A DNA stretch of 10,544 nucleotides from Bacteroidetes bacterium UBA2364 (GCA_002344075.1 DDTM01000036.1:176-10719), one strand, 5' to 3'. Counted from the stretch's first letter, positions 1 through 7,363 are shown. The notes: generated by a model from the letters alone, not told the origin. Made by a program: numbers and translations.

Positions 1-1
1 A

Positions 2-550
2 ATTTATGATCTTGCATTCCGTAAAGAAGCGACTAGTAATCAAAACCTTTCTAAACACAAAGTTAGTTTTAAGATAAAAGATGATTTTAATGTTAAAAAT
101 TATTATATGCTTCAAGTTGTAACCGAGGAAGAACATAATGGCACCTATCGGCATTACACATCTCAACCACTTCTTTCAAGCGATGACCCTATACTTAAAT
201 CAGGGTTGAATTTTTGGGAAAAAAATCAATATGACATTGATTCTGAAGAACCACTTTATTTTAACTTTATATTTCCAGATGACCTGTTTAATGGAGAAGA
301 AGCACATATGTCCTTCAGAATTTGGAGCTGGGGTGAGAATCAGCGAGAAGGCTCAATCCGGCATCGGGCCACCTTGTATTCTATGGAAGAAGAGATGTAC
401 GAATATTTTCAAACCCAAACCAGACAAGTTACCTACCGGGAAGATATCTTTGCCGATATTTTACCTATAACGACTAATGTAAAAAATGGGCTTGGCATTT
501 TTGCAGGTTATCAAAACGCTTCCTTCACAATTGTGGATACCGATAAATAG
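2..550 (+). CDS. DUF4249-type outer-membrane lipoprotein, C-terminal part (5' end outside window)
   Basis: The frame is open from the first complete codon at base 2 to the TAG at 548-550, so this is the last 182 residues of a longer protein. An internal ATG at 107 is not the real start, because protein-like sequence continues upstream of it. The ending, with NGLGIFAGYQNASFTI near the C-terminus, closely resembles the end of DUF4249 proteins, Bacteroidota lipoproteins often found near TonB-dependent receptors. The preceding region is rich in aromatic and acidic residues in alternating patterns, which suits a beta-rich extracellular protein. The lipobox and N-terminal half cannot be seen. By hand count the first 540 bases are about 36% G+C, well below the roughly 50% of recJ. 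The molecular function of the family is not established. The family call rests on remembered motif resemblance. Confidence 0.72.
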   Translation: MYDLAFRKEATSNQNLSKHKVSFKIKDDFNVKNYYMLQVVTEEEHNGTYRHYTSQPLLSSDDPILKSGLNFWEKNQYDIDSEEPLYFNFIFPDDLFNGEEAHMSFRIWSWGENQREGSIRHRATLYSMEEEMYEYFQTQTRQVTYREDIFADILPITTNVKNGLGIFAGYQNASFTIVDTDK

Positions 551-588
551 CCGTTTATTGCTCATTTTTTAGAACCGTCCACATTCGC

Positions 589-625
589 AAAAACCGGAGG
601 ACACCCTTAACCCTCCGGTTTTTTT
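589..625. terminator. Two-way intrinsic terminator between the DUF4249-type gene and recJ
   Basis: A 12-base-pair perfect inverted repeat has arms at 589-600 (AAAAACCGGAGG) and 612-623 (CCTCCGGTTTTT), an 11-base loop and a run of T to 625. The A-run on the left arm becomes a T-run on the other strand, so the hairpin can stop transcription from both sides. It sits 38 bases after the rightward stop codon and 24 bases beyond the leftward recJ stop. Confidence 0.9.
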
Positions 626-649
626 ATGAAGACCCTGTCAGAAAGCCAT

Positions 650-2386
650 TTATCCGGCCAGTTTAAGGTCTTTTGCCCGCAACTGAAAGGAGGTTTGGCC
701 CATAAAATTATTTTCGTCTATCGTGAAGAGCATGTCCAAAGCCCTGCCATATTGCAAACTCTCGCGGACGGTGGGATAAAGGGCATGAAGGCCAAAGCCA
801 ATCACATCGAATGTGGGCGATGCTTGTCCATTATGTCCTTGTTGTACCTGAAACTTTAGGTGTCCGTCCCGTCCCACCAATGTGGGTTGCGATTTCACTT
901 GCACCCCCGTTCCCATAAAGATCGGCTGGCGATTTTGTGGACCAAAAGGCCCAAATTGCTCCAGTATCTGCTTAAATCGAGGCGTAATATCTTGAAGAGA
1001 CAGAGGTGCATCTACCACGATTTCTGCCTTGAGTTGGTTTGGCTGAATGGTTTGACTTACCACTTCGTTTAGCTGTTCAGTGAAAGTCTCCAGATGGGCA
1101 ACAGGTAGGGTGAGTCCGGCAGCAAAAGCATGGCCACCAAATTTAGCAAGCAGGTGATCACACGACCGGATAGCATCGTAAATATTATACCCAGGAACAC
1201 TTCTCGCAGACCCTTTGGCCATGCCATTGGCTGTGGTAAGCAAGACGGTTGGCCGATAAAAGCGCTCTACCAAGCGGCTGGCCACAATACCAATAACCCC
1301 CAAGTGCCATCCGGGATGATGTAGTACGATGGCGTGTTGCATACAGGTAGAGGCACGGCTTTCCATCAAATAGACAGCCTCCTCGAACGTTTTTGAGTCC
1401 ATCAACCGTCGTTCGCCATTCAGCTTTTCTAGGCGCTGGGCTTGTTTGAGGGCGCGGTCTGGATTGGTGGCCACCAAAAGTTCTACGGCCTCGGCAGCAT
1501 CACCCATACGTCCAGCGGCATTGATACGCGGCCCAAGTCCAAAAACAATCTGCGATGTAGAACAACTGGCCAAGTCTTGCCCCCCTTGCAGGGCCAACAT
1601 TCGCAATCCAATACGTGGATTGGTTTGAATCCGTCGCAGACCTTCATACATCAACAAGCGGTTTTCGCCCAGAATGGGAACAATATCCGAAGCGATTGCA
1701 AGGGCTACCAAATCCAAATATTCCCAGGCGTCTTCGGGGGGGCTCCCCAATTTGGAAAGTGTTGCTTGTATGAGCTTGAACCCAACACCACACCCCGTCA
1801 ATTCCTTAAACGGGTAAGGGCAGTCGGGGCGTTTGGGATCTAATACTGCCAGCGCATCAGGAATGGCCTCCTCTGCATTATGATGATCACAAACCACCAG
1901 ATCAATTCCTTTCTCGCGGCAATAATCGGCGGCGGCGTGGCCTGTTATTCCGCAATCCAAGGCAATCATGAGGGTTGCTCCCCGAAAAGCGGCGAAGTCA
2001 ATGCCACGATAGCATAGGCCATACCCATCCGTGTAACGATCGGGAATAAAAAACTCTGCATCGAGACCATGTTGGCGTAGAAAATTCACCATAAGAGCCG
2101 TTGCCGTTGTCCCGTCCACGTCATAATCCCCATATACCACCACTTTTTCCCCTTGCAAGATGGCTTTTTCCAGCCGCTCGGCAGCCACATCCATGTCTAA
2201 CATCAGGAAAGGGTCGTGCAAATCGTTTAAGGAAGGGCGAAAAAATCGCCGTGCGTCCTCATAAGTTTCAATTCCCCGTAGCGAGAGCGCCATCCCCAGC
2301 GCCGGTGGTAGATCATTCAACTGGGCACACAACGCAGCGATTACATGAGGATGCTCTGGTCGGGGTAACAACCAGCGGTATTTCAT
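650..2386 (-). CDS. recJ: Single-stranded-DNA-specific exonuclease RecJ
   Basis: RecJ degrades single-stranded DNA 5' to 3' in the cytoplasm during recombinational, mismatch and base-excision repair. The 578 residues match the normal length of the family. The DHH phosphoesterase core is complete: GDYDVDG at 86-92, IPDRYTDGYGL at 114-124, ALDCGIT at 142-148 and the metal-binding DHH at 167-169. Further motifs are INAAGRMGDA at 288-297, the HLGVIGIVASR segment at 361-371, SARSVPGYNIYDAI at 393-406 and the DHHA1 signature GGHAFAAG at 417-424. A C-terminal OB-fold-like part follows. The start ATG gives the usual N-terminus (MKYRWLLPRPEH). The gene stands alone, converging on the DUF4249-type gene over a shared terminator. 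No convincing promoter was found upstream of 2386. All key metal-binding residues are present, so it should be active. Confidence 0.97.
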   Translation of the reverse strand: MKYRWLLPRPEHPHVIAALCAQLNDLPPALGMALSLRGIETYEDARRFFRPSLNDLHDPFLMLDMDVAAERLEKAILQGEKVVVYGDYDVDGTTATALMVNFLRQHGLDAEFFIPDRYTDGYGLCYRGIDFAAFRGATLMIALDCGITGHAAADYCREKGIDLVVCDHHNAEEAIPDALAVLDPKRPDCPYPFKELTGCGVGFKLIQATLSKLGSPPEDAWEYLDLVALAIASDIVPILGENRLLMYEGLRRIQTNPRIGLRMLALQGGQDLASCSTSQIVFGLGPRINAAGRMGDAAEAVELLVATNPDRALKQAQRLEKLNGERRLMDSKTFEEAVYLMESRASTCMQHAIVLHHPGWHLGVIGIVASRLVERFYRPTVLLTTANGMAKGSARSVPGYNIYDAIRSCDHLLAKFGGHAFAAGLTLPVAHLETFTEQLNEVVSQTIQPNQLKAEIVVDAPLSLQDITPRFKQILEQFGPFGPQNRQPIFMGTGVQVKSQPTLVGRDGHLKFQVQQGHNGQASPTFDVIGFGLHALYPTVRESLQYGRALDMLFTIDENNFMGQTSFQLRAKDLKLAG

Positions 2387-2621
2387 TGTTGTAATGTATT
2401 TATGCTATTAAATTTCTGGCACTTAGATAAGGTAATTCGTATCGCGAGTTTGGCGTTCGCGTGTGCCTGATAGCATATAAAACTCCAAATACAAGAAACC
2501 CAGAAGGACTTGGCAGGTCGGCTTGAGAAAACTTAAGAGAAAAAATCAGGAACCCATGCGTTTTTTTGAACGTTGTGCAAAATACGTTTTACCTTATGAT
2601 TAAGAATGTAAGACGAAAAGA

Positions 2622-2664
2622 GCATAATTGCAATAAGTTCATGAAGCGATGTTGCAATTATTGC
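2622..2664. repeat. Inverted repeat (ATAATTGCAA arms), possible hairpin or operator
   Basis: The arms ATAATTGCAA (2624-2633) and TTGCAATTAT (2652-2661) are perfect complements. They extend by two more G-C pairs at the base (2622-2623 with 2663-2664) if one bulged T at 2662 is allowed. The spacer is 18 bases. Arms this AT-rich give only a weak RNA hairpin, and the downstream sequence is A-rich rather than T-rich, so this is not a rightward terminator. A protein-binding site is possible. Its role is unknown. Confidence 0.45.
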
Positions 2665-2712
2665 GAAAAAAACCGAAGATTGGGTAAAGAGTTTTTTTTA
2701 AGAAATAAATGA

Positions 2713-2741
2713 TTGCAAGGGCAGAAATCTGTCATTATTTT
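2713..2741 (+). promoter_or_regulatory. Sigma70-like promoter for tRNA-Pro
   Basis: TTGCAA at 2713-2718 and TATTTT at 2736-2741 are separated by exactly 17 bases, close to the TTGACA/TATAAT pattern. Transcription would start around 2748-2750, leaving a leader of about ten bases before the tRNA. The region is AT-rich, so a chance match is possible. Confidence 0.4.
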
Positions 2742-2758
2742 AAAAATCTCGAATTAAA

Positions 2759-2832
<74 letters not shown>

Positions 2833-2835
2833 CAT

Positions 2836-2864
2836 AGCCTGATCCTTCGGAATCAGGCTTTTTT
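2836..2864 (+). terminator. Intrinsic terminator of tRNA-Pro with UUCG loop
   Basis: AGCCTGAT (2836-2843) pairs with ATCAGGCT (2852-2859). Inside is one C/A mismatch capped by a C(TTCG)G tetraloop at 2845-2850, and a T-run covers 2859-2864. It lies four bases after the tRNA. The T-run overlaps the stop codon of the opposing cyclophilin gene (2863-2865). In the leftward direction the hairpin is not followed by T residues, so it serves only the tRNA. Confidence 0.9.
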
Positions 2865-3705
2865 AATGCACCTTAATCCCATCCACTGAAAACTTTTCCA
2901 ACATTTTAACCGTCATCCGTGCTTTCTGGATTTGTCTTGGACGGTCCAAGAGCGAAGGAAGAGGCTCTGCTTCCCCTAATGTACGGGAGGTTTCCAATTG
3001 GGCAAGCCGATCTATAGTAGAGAAACCCGAAACGACTTCACCAAAACAAGAAAATTGAAGGTCTAACCACGGAGCACCTCCCCCGTGCGAATACTGGCGC
3101 CTCGCTTCTTCCGAAAAACGAAAATCTTTGAGACCCGTTAATTCCCGAACTTGTGCCTCCTGATCGTCTAATATCATTTTGGGGATCCCTTCACCGCCTT
3201 GAACGATATAGAACTGACTACCTGAAGACTTTCCGGGTACTTCCACCGATTGCAGGGCGCATACTTCGCCACGTTTGTGGAAGGAATAGGGTAAAATCTC
3301 GGAGTCAATCACATAGCCTGGTCCGCCAAGACCATCATCCGTCGGGTTGTTGTTCCTTGAGTTAGGGTCGCCTCCCTGAATCATAAGGCCACTCATCACA
3401 CGATGAAAAAACAAGCCATCATAAAAGCCAGATGTGGCAAGTTTAATAAAGTTATCGCGATGTTTGGGTGTCTCGTCGTACAAGCGAACCACCATTTTGC
3501 CAAGTGGTGTTTTAATCTCGGCATAGTGGTGTGGGTCTATTGTGGTGGTATCGGGCGAGGTTGGCAGAGATTTCTCTAATGCCGTGGGCTGCTTTTCTAC
3601 GGCTTCCGTGGATGCTTGGTGTTTTTGACAACCCTGAACCACCAAGAGCGTGGCTACAAATAGGGTACAAAAGAATGGCTTATCGGATAAGCGGTGCATC
3701 CACAT
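2863..3705 (-). CDS. Cyclophilin-type peptidyl-prolyl cis-trans isomerase, lipoprotein
   Basis: This enzyme speeds cis-trans isomerisation of X-Pro bonds. A signal peptide ending VVQGC (lipid-attached Cys26) implies it works as a lipoprotein outside the cytoplasmic membrane, helping exported proteins fold. The cyclophilin domain starts near residue 60. It shows FHRV at 100-103 (catalytic Arg), MIQGGDP at 108-114, SGSQFYIVQG at 161-170 and LQFSCFGEV at 216-224. About 40 charged residues (171-210) are inserted between the last two motifs. The open frame extends up to 3840, but that would put 45 non-signal-like residues before the lipoprotein signal. I therefore chose the ATG at 3705 (280 residues); the ATG at 3699 is equally possible. 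The gene lies 131 bases downstream of the trehalase on the same strand and may have its own promoter. I assign no gene symbol. Confidence 0.93.
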   Translation of the reverse strand: MWMHRLSDKPFFCTLFVATLLVVQGCQKHQASTEAVEKQPTALEKSLPTSPDTTTIDPHHYAEIKTPLGKMVVRLYDETPKHRDNFIKLATSGFYDGLFFHRVMSGLMIQGGDPNSRNNNPTDDGLGGPGYVIDSEILPYSFHKRGEVCALQSVEVPGKSSGSQFYIVQGGEGIPKMILDDQEAQVRELTGLKDFRFSEEARRQYSHGGGAPWLDLQFSCFGEVVSGFSTIDRLAQLETSRTLGEAEPLPSLLDRPRQIQKARMTVKMLEKFSVDGIKVH

Positions 3706-3729
3706 GCGCTGTTGAATTGGTTTTATGAA

Positions 3730-3737
3730 CAAAAATA
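3730..3737 (-). promoter_or_regulatory. Candidate Bacteroidota-type -7 element for the cyclophilin gene
   Basis: On the minus strand this reads TATTTTTG, a full match to the Bacteroidota sigma factor -7 consensus TAnnTTTG. It lies 24 bases before the chosen start at 3705, inside the longer open frame, which supports the shorter start. No good TTTG -33 element is seen at the expected distance; the nearest TTG is 29 bases away. Confidence 0.4.
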
Positions 3738-3836
3738 CAAAATCTGGAGGTATCGGGCGTCGCGTCCAAGCGCAATATTTTTTAGGAAAGTCTTTTCGAG
3801 AAACCCATAGCAGGAACTGGGTTATTTCCGAAACGC

Positions 3837-5429
3837 TCAATCAGCAAGAAAGGCCCTTAGAACCCCGTTAGACCAACCAAATCCGTCTTGTAAAGGGTAT
3901 TCTCCACCACCTGCTGCCAGATCTTTTTCCATTACATTGTATTTTTCAACCATTTTCCCGGTACTACGATATACCCGATTGTTAGTGGCAATCCAGCGAT
4001 TTCGGATTTCTCGCGCCAGTTTTGTTAATCCATAATTTTTTAATCCCACATAGGCTGTCCATTGGTGAGGGGCCCAGCCATTGGGAGCATCCCATTGTTG
4101 ACCAGACCGAATTCCGGTTGTGCTGAGGCCTCCGTAATGAAGGAGTTCTTGTTCAATTCTTTTGGCCACACCAGCAGCTTGTTCGTTGGTAACCATCTTA
4201 AAGAAGAGCGGGAAGGTAGCGGCCAAGGTTACTTGGTTGGTTTGACGACCCGCAACAAAATCGTAATCATAGAAATATTCCTCTGCCTCGTTCCACATCA
4301 GTTTAAGCAAGGTGCTTTTTCGCACTTCTGCCTTGGTACGATAAGAAGCGGCTTTTTCCGCATTCCCGCTTCGGGTATGAGCACGGCTGAGGGTTTGTTC
4401 TAAGTGGTATAGCAGAGCATTTAAGTCCACAGGGATGATTTCGGTGGTATGGATGCTGGCAAGGGATTTGCCATCTCGGAGCCAGCGGGAGGAAAAATCC
4501 CACCCAGACTCTGCCGCCGCCCTAATGTCGCGATATACCTGCGAGGGAATACGCTTGGGAGTACTTAGGGCCAATGCGACGTCTTCTCGATAAGACTCCG
4601 GCCGAGGTTTAACACTATCATCCCAATAGCGATTTAATATATTTCCGTCTGGTGTACGCACAACACGCCGATAAGCGTGGTTAGACTCGGAAAGACGATC
4701 GGCGCCTGCCATCCAAAAGGTATATTCCTTTTCTAATTCCGGAAGGTATTGCTCATAGACTTCTAAGCCCTTGCCTTCGGCCAATATGCCCACAATCAGA
4801 GAAAAAAATGGCGGTTGGCTTCGAGTGGTGTAGTAGGTACGGTTACCATTTGGGATATGACCGACGGTCTGAATCAAAAACGCAAAATTATCGGTCATGT
4901 CTTGGATCATATCCCATTTTTCATCAGCCTTCAAACCCAGAATGGTAAAGTAACTATCCCAATAATACACTTCTCCAAACCTACCACCGGGCACGATGTA
5001 CGGACGGGGCAAGGGGATCAAGGACGAGAAATGCGCTGCTTCATCGGGCTGTCTGGTTAATATGGGCCAAAGTTCGGAAATGTGTTCCTGAACTGTACGG
5101 GTGGTATCACTCCGAAAGCCAGAGGCAAAAGTCGGAGGTAAGTCGAAATGGGCCAGTACAAAGGCCTTTAGGTCAAACCCCAGTTGGTCTTTCTCTGCCA
5201 AATAGCGGGCTATAATGTCTTTTGGATCGGACTTTGGGGTACAGTCCACAAAGGTTTTTCCATCCGGGAAAATACGGGCCATTTGAACGGCTTCGAAAAG
5301 TGTCCCATACCAGGCATCCGGGCTTGGATTGAGCTTGATTTGTTTGAAGTTGTATTCGCGGGTGTTCACAGGGTTGCAGGCAGAAAAAGCCATCATCATC
5401 ACCAACAATAGGATAAACGTCGAGCGCAT
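3837..5429 (-). CDS. Trehalase, glycoside hydrolase family 37, lipoprotein
   Basis: GH37 trehalases hydrolyse alpha,alpha-trehalose to two glucose molecules by inversion. Both family signatures are present: PGGRFGEVYYWDSY from residue 147 and QWDAPNGWAP at 445-454. NGNRTYYTTRSQPP lies at 194-207. The likely general acid is the Asp in SGWDFSSRW (D311) and the likely base is the Glu in GGGEYPLQDGFGW (E510), by analogy with E. coli trehalase. I chose the ATG at 5429 (530 residues) because it begins a clean lipoprotein signal peptide, MRSTFILLL..AFSAC, with lipid-attached Cys18. An upstream in-frame ATG at 5462 only adds 11 residues. The enzyme should be membrane-anchored outside the cytoplasm, comparable in role to periplasmic TreA. 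It is divergent from the clpP-like gene and upstream of the cyclophilin gene. Glucose released here could feed glycolysis, where pfkA acts, but the genes are not co-transcribed. Confidence 0.95.
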   Translation of the reverse strand: MRSTFILLLVMMMAFSACNPVNTREYNFKQIKLNPSPDAWYGTLFEAVQMARIFPDGKTFVDCTPKSDPKDIIARYLAEKDQLGFDLKAFVLAHFDLPPTFASGFRSDTTRTVQEHISELWPILTRQPDEAAHFSSLIPLPRPYIVPGGRFGEVYYWDSYFTILGLKADEKWDMIQDMTDNFAFLIQTVGHIPNGNRTYYTTRSQPPFFSLIVGILAEGKGLEVYEQYLPELEKEYTFWMAGADRLSESNHAYRRVVRTPDGNILNRYWDDSVKPRPESYREDVALALSTPKRIPSQVYRDIRAAAESGWDFSSRWLRDGKSLASIHTTEIIPVDLNALLYHLEQTLSRAHTRSGNAEKAASYRTKAEVRKSTLLKLMWNEAEEYFYDYDFVAGRQTNQVTLAATFPLFFKMVTNEQAAGVAKRIEQELLHYGGLSTTGIRSGQQWDAPNGWAPHQWTAYVGLKNYGLTKLAREIRNRWIATNNRVYRSTGKMVEKYNVMEKDLAAGGGEYPLQDGFGWSNGVLRAFLAD

Positions 5430-5614
5430 ATCAGAGGCAATAGGAAGTTTGCAAAAAAGCAATATAGGAATTTTTTAAAGCGGATGCCTCTGGCAAATCG
5501 GACATGTACAGATGGGCTTCTTGTTGTCAAACCAAAACTTTTTAATCCGAAAGGGAAACGGAAAGCCGGAATGGGCGTTTGTGTGTTTCCCAGATCACCA
5601 AAACAAATAAATGA

Positions 5615-6166
5615 ATGGAACAAGTATCCTTAGCAGATGAAATAGGACGCAAACTTTTGTCGGAACGAAAGGTTTTTTTATGGGGCGGTGTGGATGATGA
5701 CTCGGCTGAGTATGTTGTGGAACGATTGCTCTATTTAGACCTGATGGATCCAGGCAAGGAGATAACCTTTTATATTAATAGCCCCGGCGGATATGTAACC
5801 TCTGGTATGGCAATCTACGACACCATGCGAGGGCTACGCTCACCCGTTTCTACGGTCTGTATGGGGCTGGCCGCCTCGATGGGGTCTATTTTACTGTCTG
5901 CCGGAACTAAGGGACGTCGCTTTATCCTACCACATGGCCGTGTGATGATTCATCAGCCAAGTGGAGGGGCACAGGGCGCAACCTCCGATATTACAATCCA
6001 GGCACGCGAAATCATAAAAACCAAGAAGTTGGGTGCACAAATTCTGGCGGATAACTGCCAGCAAGATTTTGAGAAAGTAATGCAAGATTTTGACCGCGAC
6101 TATTGGATGGATGCACAAGAATCGGTTGCTTACGGGATTGTAGATGGTGTAGCAGAGCGTTTCTAA
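5615..6166 (+). CDS. clpP: ClpP-family serine peptidase (Clp protease proteolytic subunit)
   Basis: ClpP subunits form a 14-mer barrel that degrades proteins fed in by Clp ATPases. The catalytic triad is intact: Ser88 in GLAASMGSILL, His113 in VMIHQPSGG and Asp162 in DRDYWMDA. INSPGGYVTSGMAIYDTM at 55-72 (oxyanion-hole region) is also conserved. At 183 residues it is shorter than E. coli ClpP (207). The N-terminus is MEQVSLADEIGRKLLSERKVFLWG, with only a few residues before the part matching DIYSRLLKERVIFLTG of E. coli, so the propeptide and most of the axial loop are absent. An in-frame TGA at 5612-5614 lies directly before the ATG, so the reading frame cannot start further upstream. No clpX neighbour is seen. 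It may be a lineage-specific paralogue alongside a main clpP elsewhere, which the window cannot show. Confidence 0.93.
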   Translation: MEQVSLADEIGRKLLSERKVFLWGGVDDDSAEYVVERLLYLDLMDPGKEITFYINSPGGYVTSGMAIYDTMRGLRSPVSTVCMGLAASMGSILLSAGTKGRRFILPHGRVMIHQPSGGAQGATSDITIQAREIIKTKKLGAQILADNCQQDFEKVMQDFDRDYWMDAQESVAYGIVDGVAERF

Positions 6167-6181
6167 GCCCAGATTGATGCC

Positions 6182-6213
6182 AAGGCCATTCTCGGTATAA
6201 GAGTGGCTTTGTT
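6182..6213 (+). terminator. Probable intrinsic terminator after the clpP-like gene
   Basis: AAGGCCATTCT (6182-6192) pairs with AGAGTGGCTTT (6200-6210) as an 11-pair stem with two G-U pairs and a 7-base loop. The following sequence, TTTGTTG, is a broken T-run, so termination may be partial. It starts 15 bases after the stop codon. Confidence 0.5.
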
Positions 6214-6396
6214 GATTATGTGGCCTGCAACAAAAAGTAAGTAGCCCAAAACGGAAATGTGGTATGAAGACTGGGTTGTGGACGGATAACTGCACTTACA
6301 AAAAATACGAATGCACCACCGAACCCTGAAATTCTCTTACGAACCAACCCAGTCATACCCTATTTTACGGCATTCATCTTTTTACTCCGAATATTT

Positions 6397-7278
6397 ATGG
6401 TACTTCGTTCTTTTACCGAAGGGATCAGAAATACTGCCCGGCGGCCCAAATTGATCTTGCTTTTGTGGTTAACGGGGCTGGTTATAGCAGCCTTATTGGC
6501 CATTCCGGCTACGTTTGCTATAGAGGCATTTGCACACGTCTTGCCAGAAGGGAACCCAGATATTTGGAAGACACCGCTACACCAGACGGTCTTTTGGGAA
6601 TTACTTATCCAGATACGCTCCGCATTTGGTGCTACATTCCTGAGCCTGTTGTGGGTACTGCCTCTGGTTTGGATATGGAAAGTTGCCTATGCTGTTGGGT
6701 TGTACCATACATTTCGCCCCGAAACGCCTGGAGCGTTCAGGGAAGGCGTGGCCCGCTACTGGTCTAAGGGCATGGCCCTGTCTATTCGATTTTTGATACT
6801 CTCTATTGGGACCCAGCTTTTTTTGATCATCGTCTCTATGGTATTGGGGTTCACAATACAAGGGGAACGCGCATTGTTTTGGCTCTTTGCGGTCATTTGG
6901 CCCATACTTGCGATATCTGCCTATGCCTTGCTGGCCTTGTTTCAAGATTATGCACGGGTGGCAATGGTATTGGAAGATATTTCACCGAAGGTAGCGTTTC
7001 GGAACGGACTACGTTTCCCATTTCGTTACGGCAATGCAAGCAAACTCTTTTTACTCTGGTTTGCAATTATGTTATTTGTTGGCGTCTTGCCAAATATTCT
7101 GGAGTTGCGTTTCGGATTTGCCAGCCCCACAGCCTCATGGATCGGTTTTTTGCTGACCCAAATACTCTTGTTCATTAGGGCGGGCGCAATCGTGGGGTGG
7201 CATAACAGCAATGTTGTATTTTATACCGCTGCCCGTTTTTACGACGAAGCTGAACAAACCAAACAAAATCCAAACTGA
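6397..7278 (+). CDS. Integral membrane protein of unknown function, about six helices
   Basis: I do not recognise a named family. The 293 residues hold about six hydrophobic helices, near 18-44, 78-103, 127-151, 157-183, 215-235 and 246-262. They follow an N-terminus typical of a cytoplasmic amphipathic lead (SFTEGIRNTARRPKL). A conserved-looking segment between helices 4 and 5, QDYARVAMVLEDISPKVAFRNGLRF (183-207), resembles a loop I recall from several uncharacterised bacterial membrane proteins. The C-terminal tail is polar and probably cytoplasmic. No catalytic motif, transporter signature or signal peptide is visible. ATG 6397 is the first start in the open frame. It follows the clpP-like gene by 230 bases with a probable terminator between, and precedes the 152-residue gene by 141 bases, so it may be a single-gene unit. 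Confidence 0.85.
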   Translation: MVLRSFTEGIRNTARRPKLILLLWLTGLVIAALLAIPATFAIEAFAHVLPEGNPDIWKTPLHQTVFWELLIQIRSAFGATFLSLLWVLPLVWIWKVAYAVGLYHTFRPETPGAFREGVARYWSKGMALSIRFLILSIGTQLFLIIVSMVLGFTIQGERALFWLFAVIWPILAISAYALLALFQDYARVAMVLEDISPKVAFRNGLRFPFRYGNASKLFLLWFAIMLFVGVLPNILELRFGFASPTASWIGFLLTQILLFIRAGAIVGWHNSNVVFYTAARFYDEAEQTKQNPN

Positions 7279-7329
7279 TCAACTTAACCCCCAGCCTGCG
7301 AAACATCAAAAAAACTAAACAAGGTACCT

Positions 7330-7363
7330 TTTGCCGATTTTCGGCCTTGTTGTTGTAAACTTG
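7330..7363 (+). promoter_or_regulatory. Candidate Bacteroidota-type promoter for the 152-residue gene and pfkA
   Basis: TTTG at 7330-7333 and TAAACTTG at 7356-7363 resemble the -33 TTTG and -7 TAnnTTTG elements, with one mismatch in the second and a 22-base spacer. A small palindrome, GCCGATTTTCGGC (7333-7345), lies between them and could be an operator or a weak terminator hairpin for the upstream gene. The start would be about 50 bases before the ATG at 7420. Confidence 0.35.

Larger units (their letters stand above)
2387..2758. other. AT-rich gene-free region between recJ and tRNA-Pro
   Basis: No supportable protein gene lies in these 372 bases. The right half is strongly AT-rich: 2581-2640 is about 28% G+C by hand count. 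It holds an inverted repeat at 2622-2664 and a sigma70-like promoter just before the tRNA, both listed separately. It must also hold the recJ promoter on the minus strand, but I could not pick a convincing one. A 23-codon ATG frame at 2641-2712 has no support as a gene. Confidence 0.6.

Noticed and set aside
1442..1843. 133-codon frame on the plus strand inside recJ
   Set aside because: It lies fully antisense to a conserved domain of recJ and shows no recognisable protein pattern.
2641..2712. Small 23-codon frame with several cysteines (MKRCCNYCEKNRR...)
   Set aside because: It is short, AT-rich, partly made from the inverted repeat, and has no promoter or ribosome-binding evidence. It is probably chance.
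3706..3840. N-terminal extension of the cyclophilin reading frame up to an ATG at 3840, overlapping the trehalase stop
   Set aside because: It would bury a clear lipoprotein signal peptide behind 45 residues, and a TATTTTTG promoter element lies inside it. The starts at 3705 or 3699 fit better.
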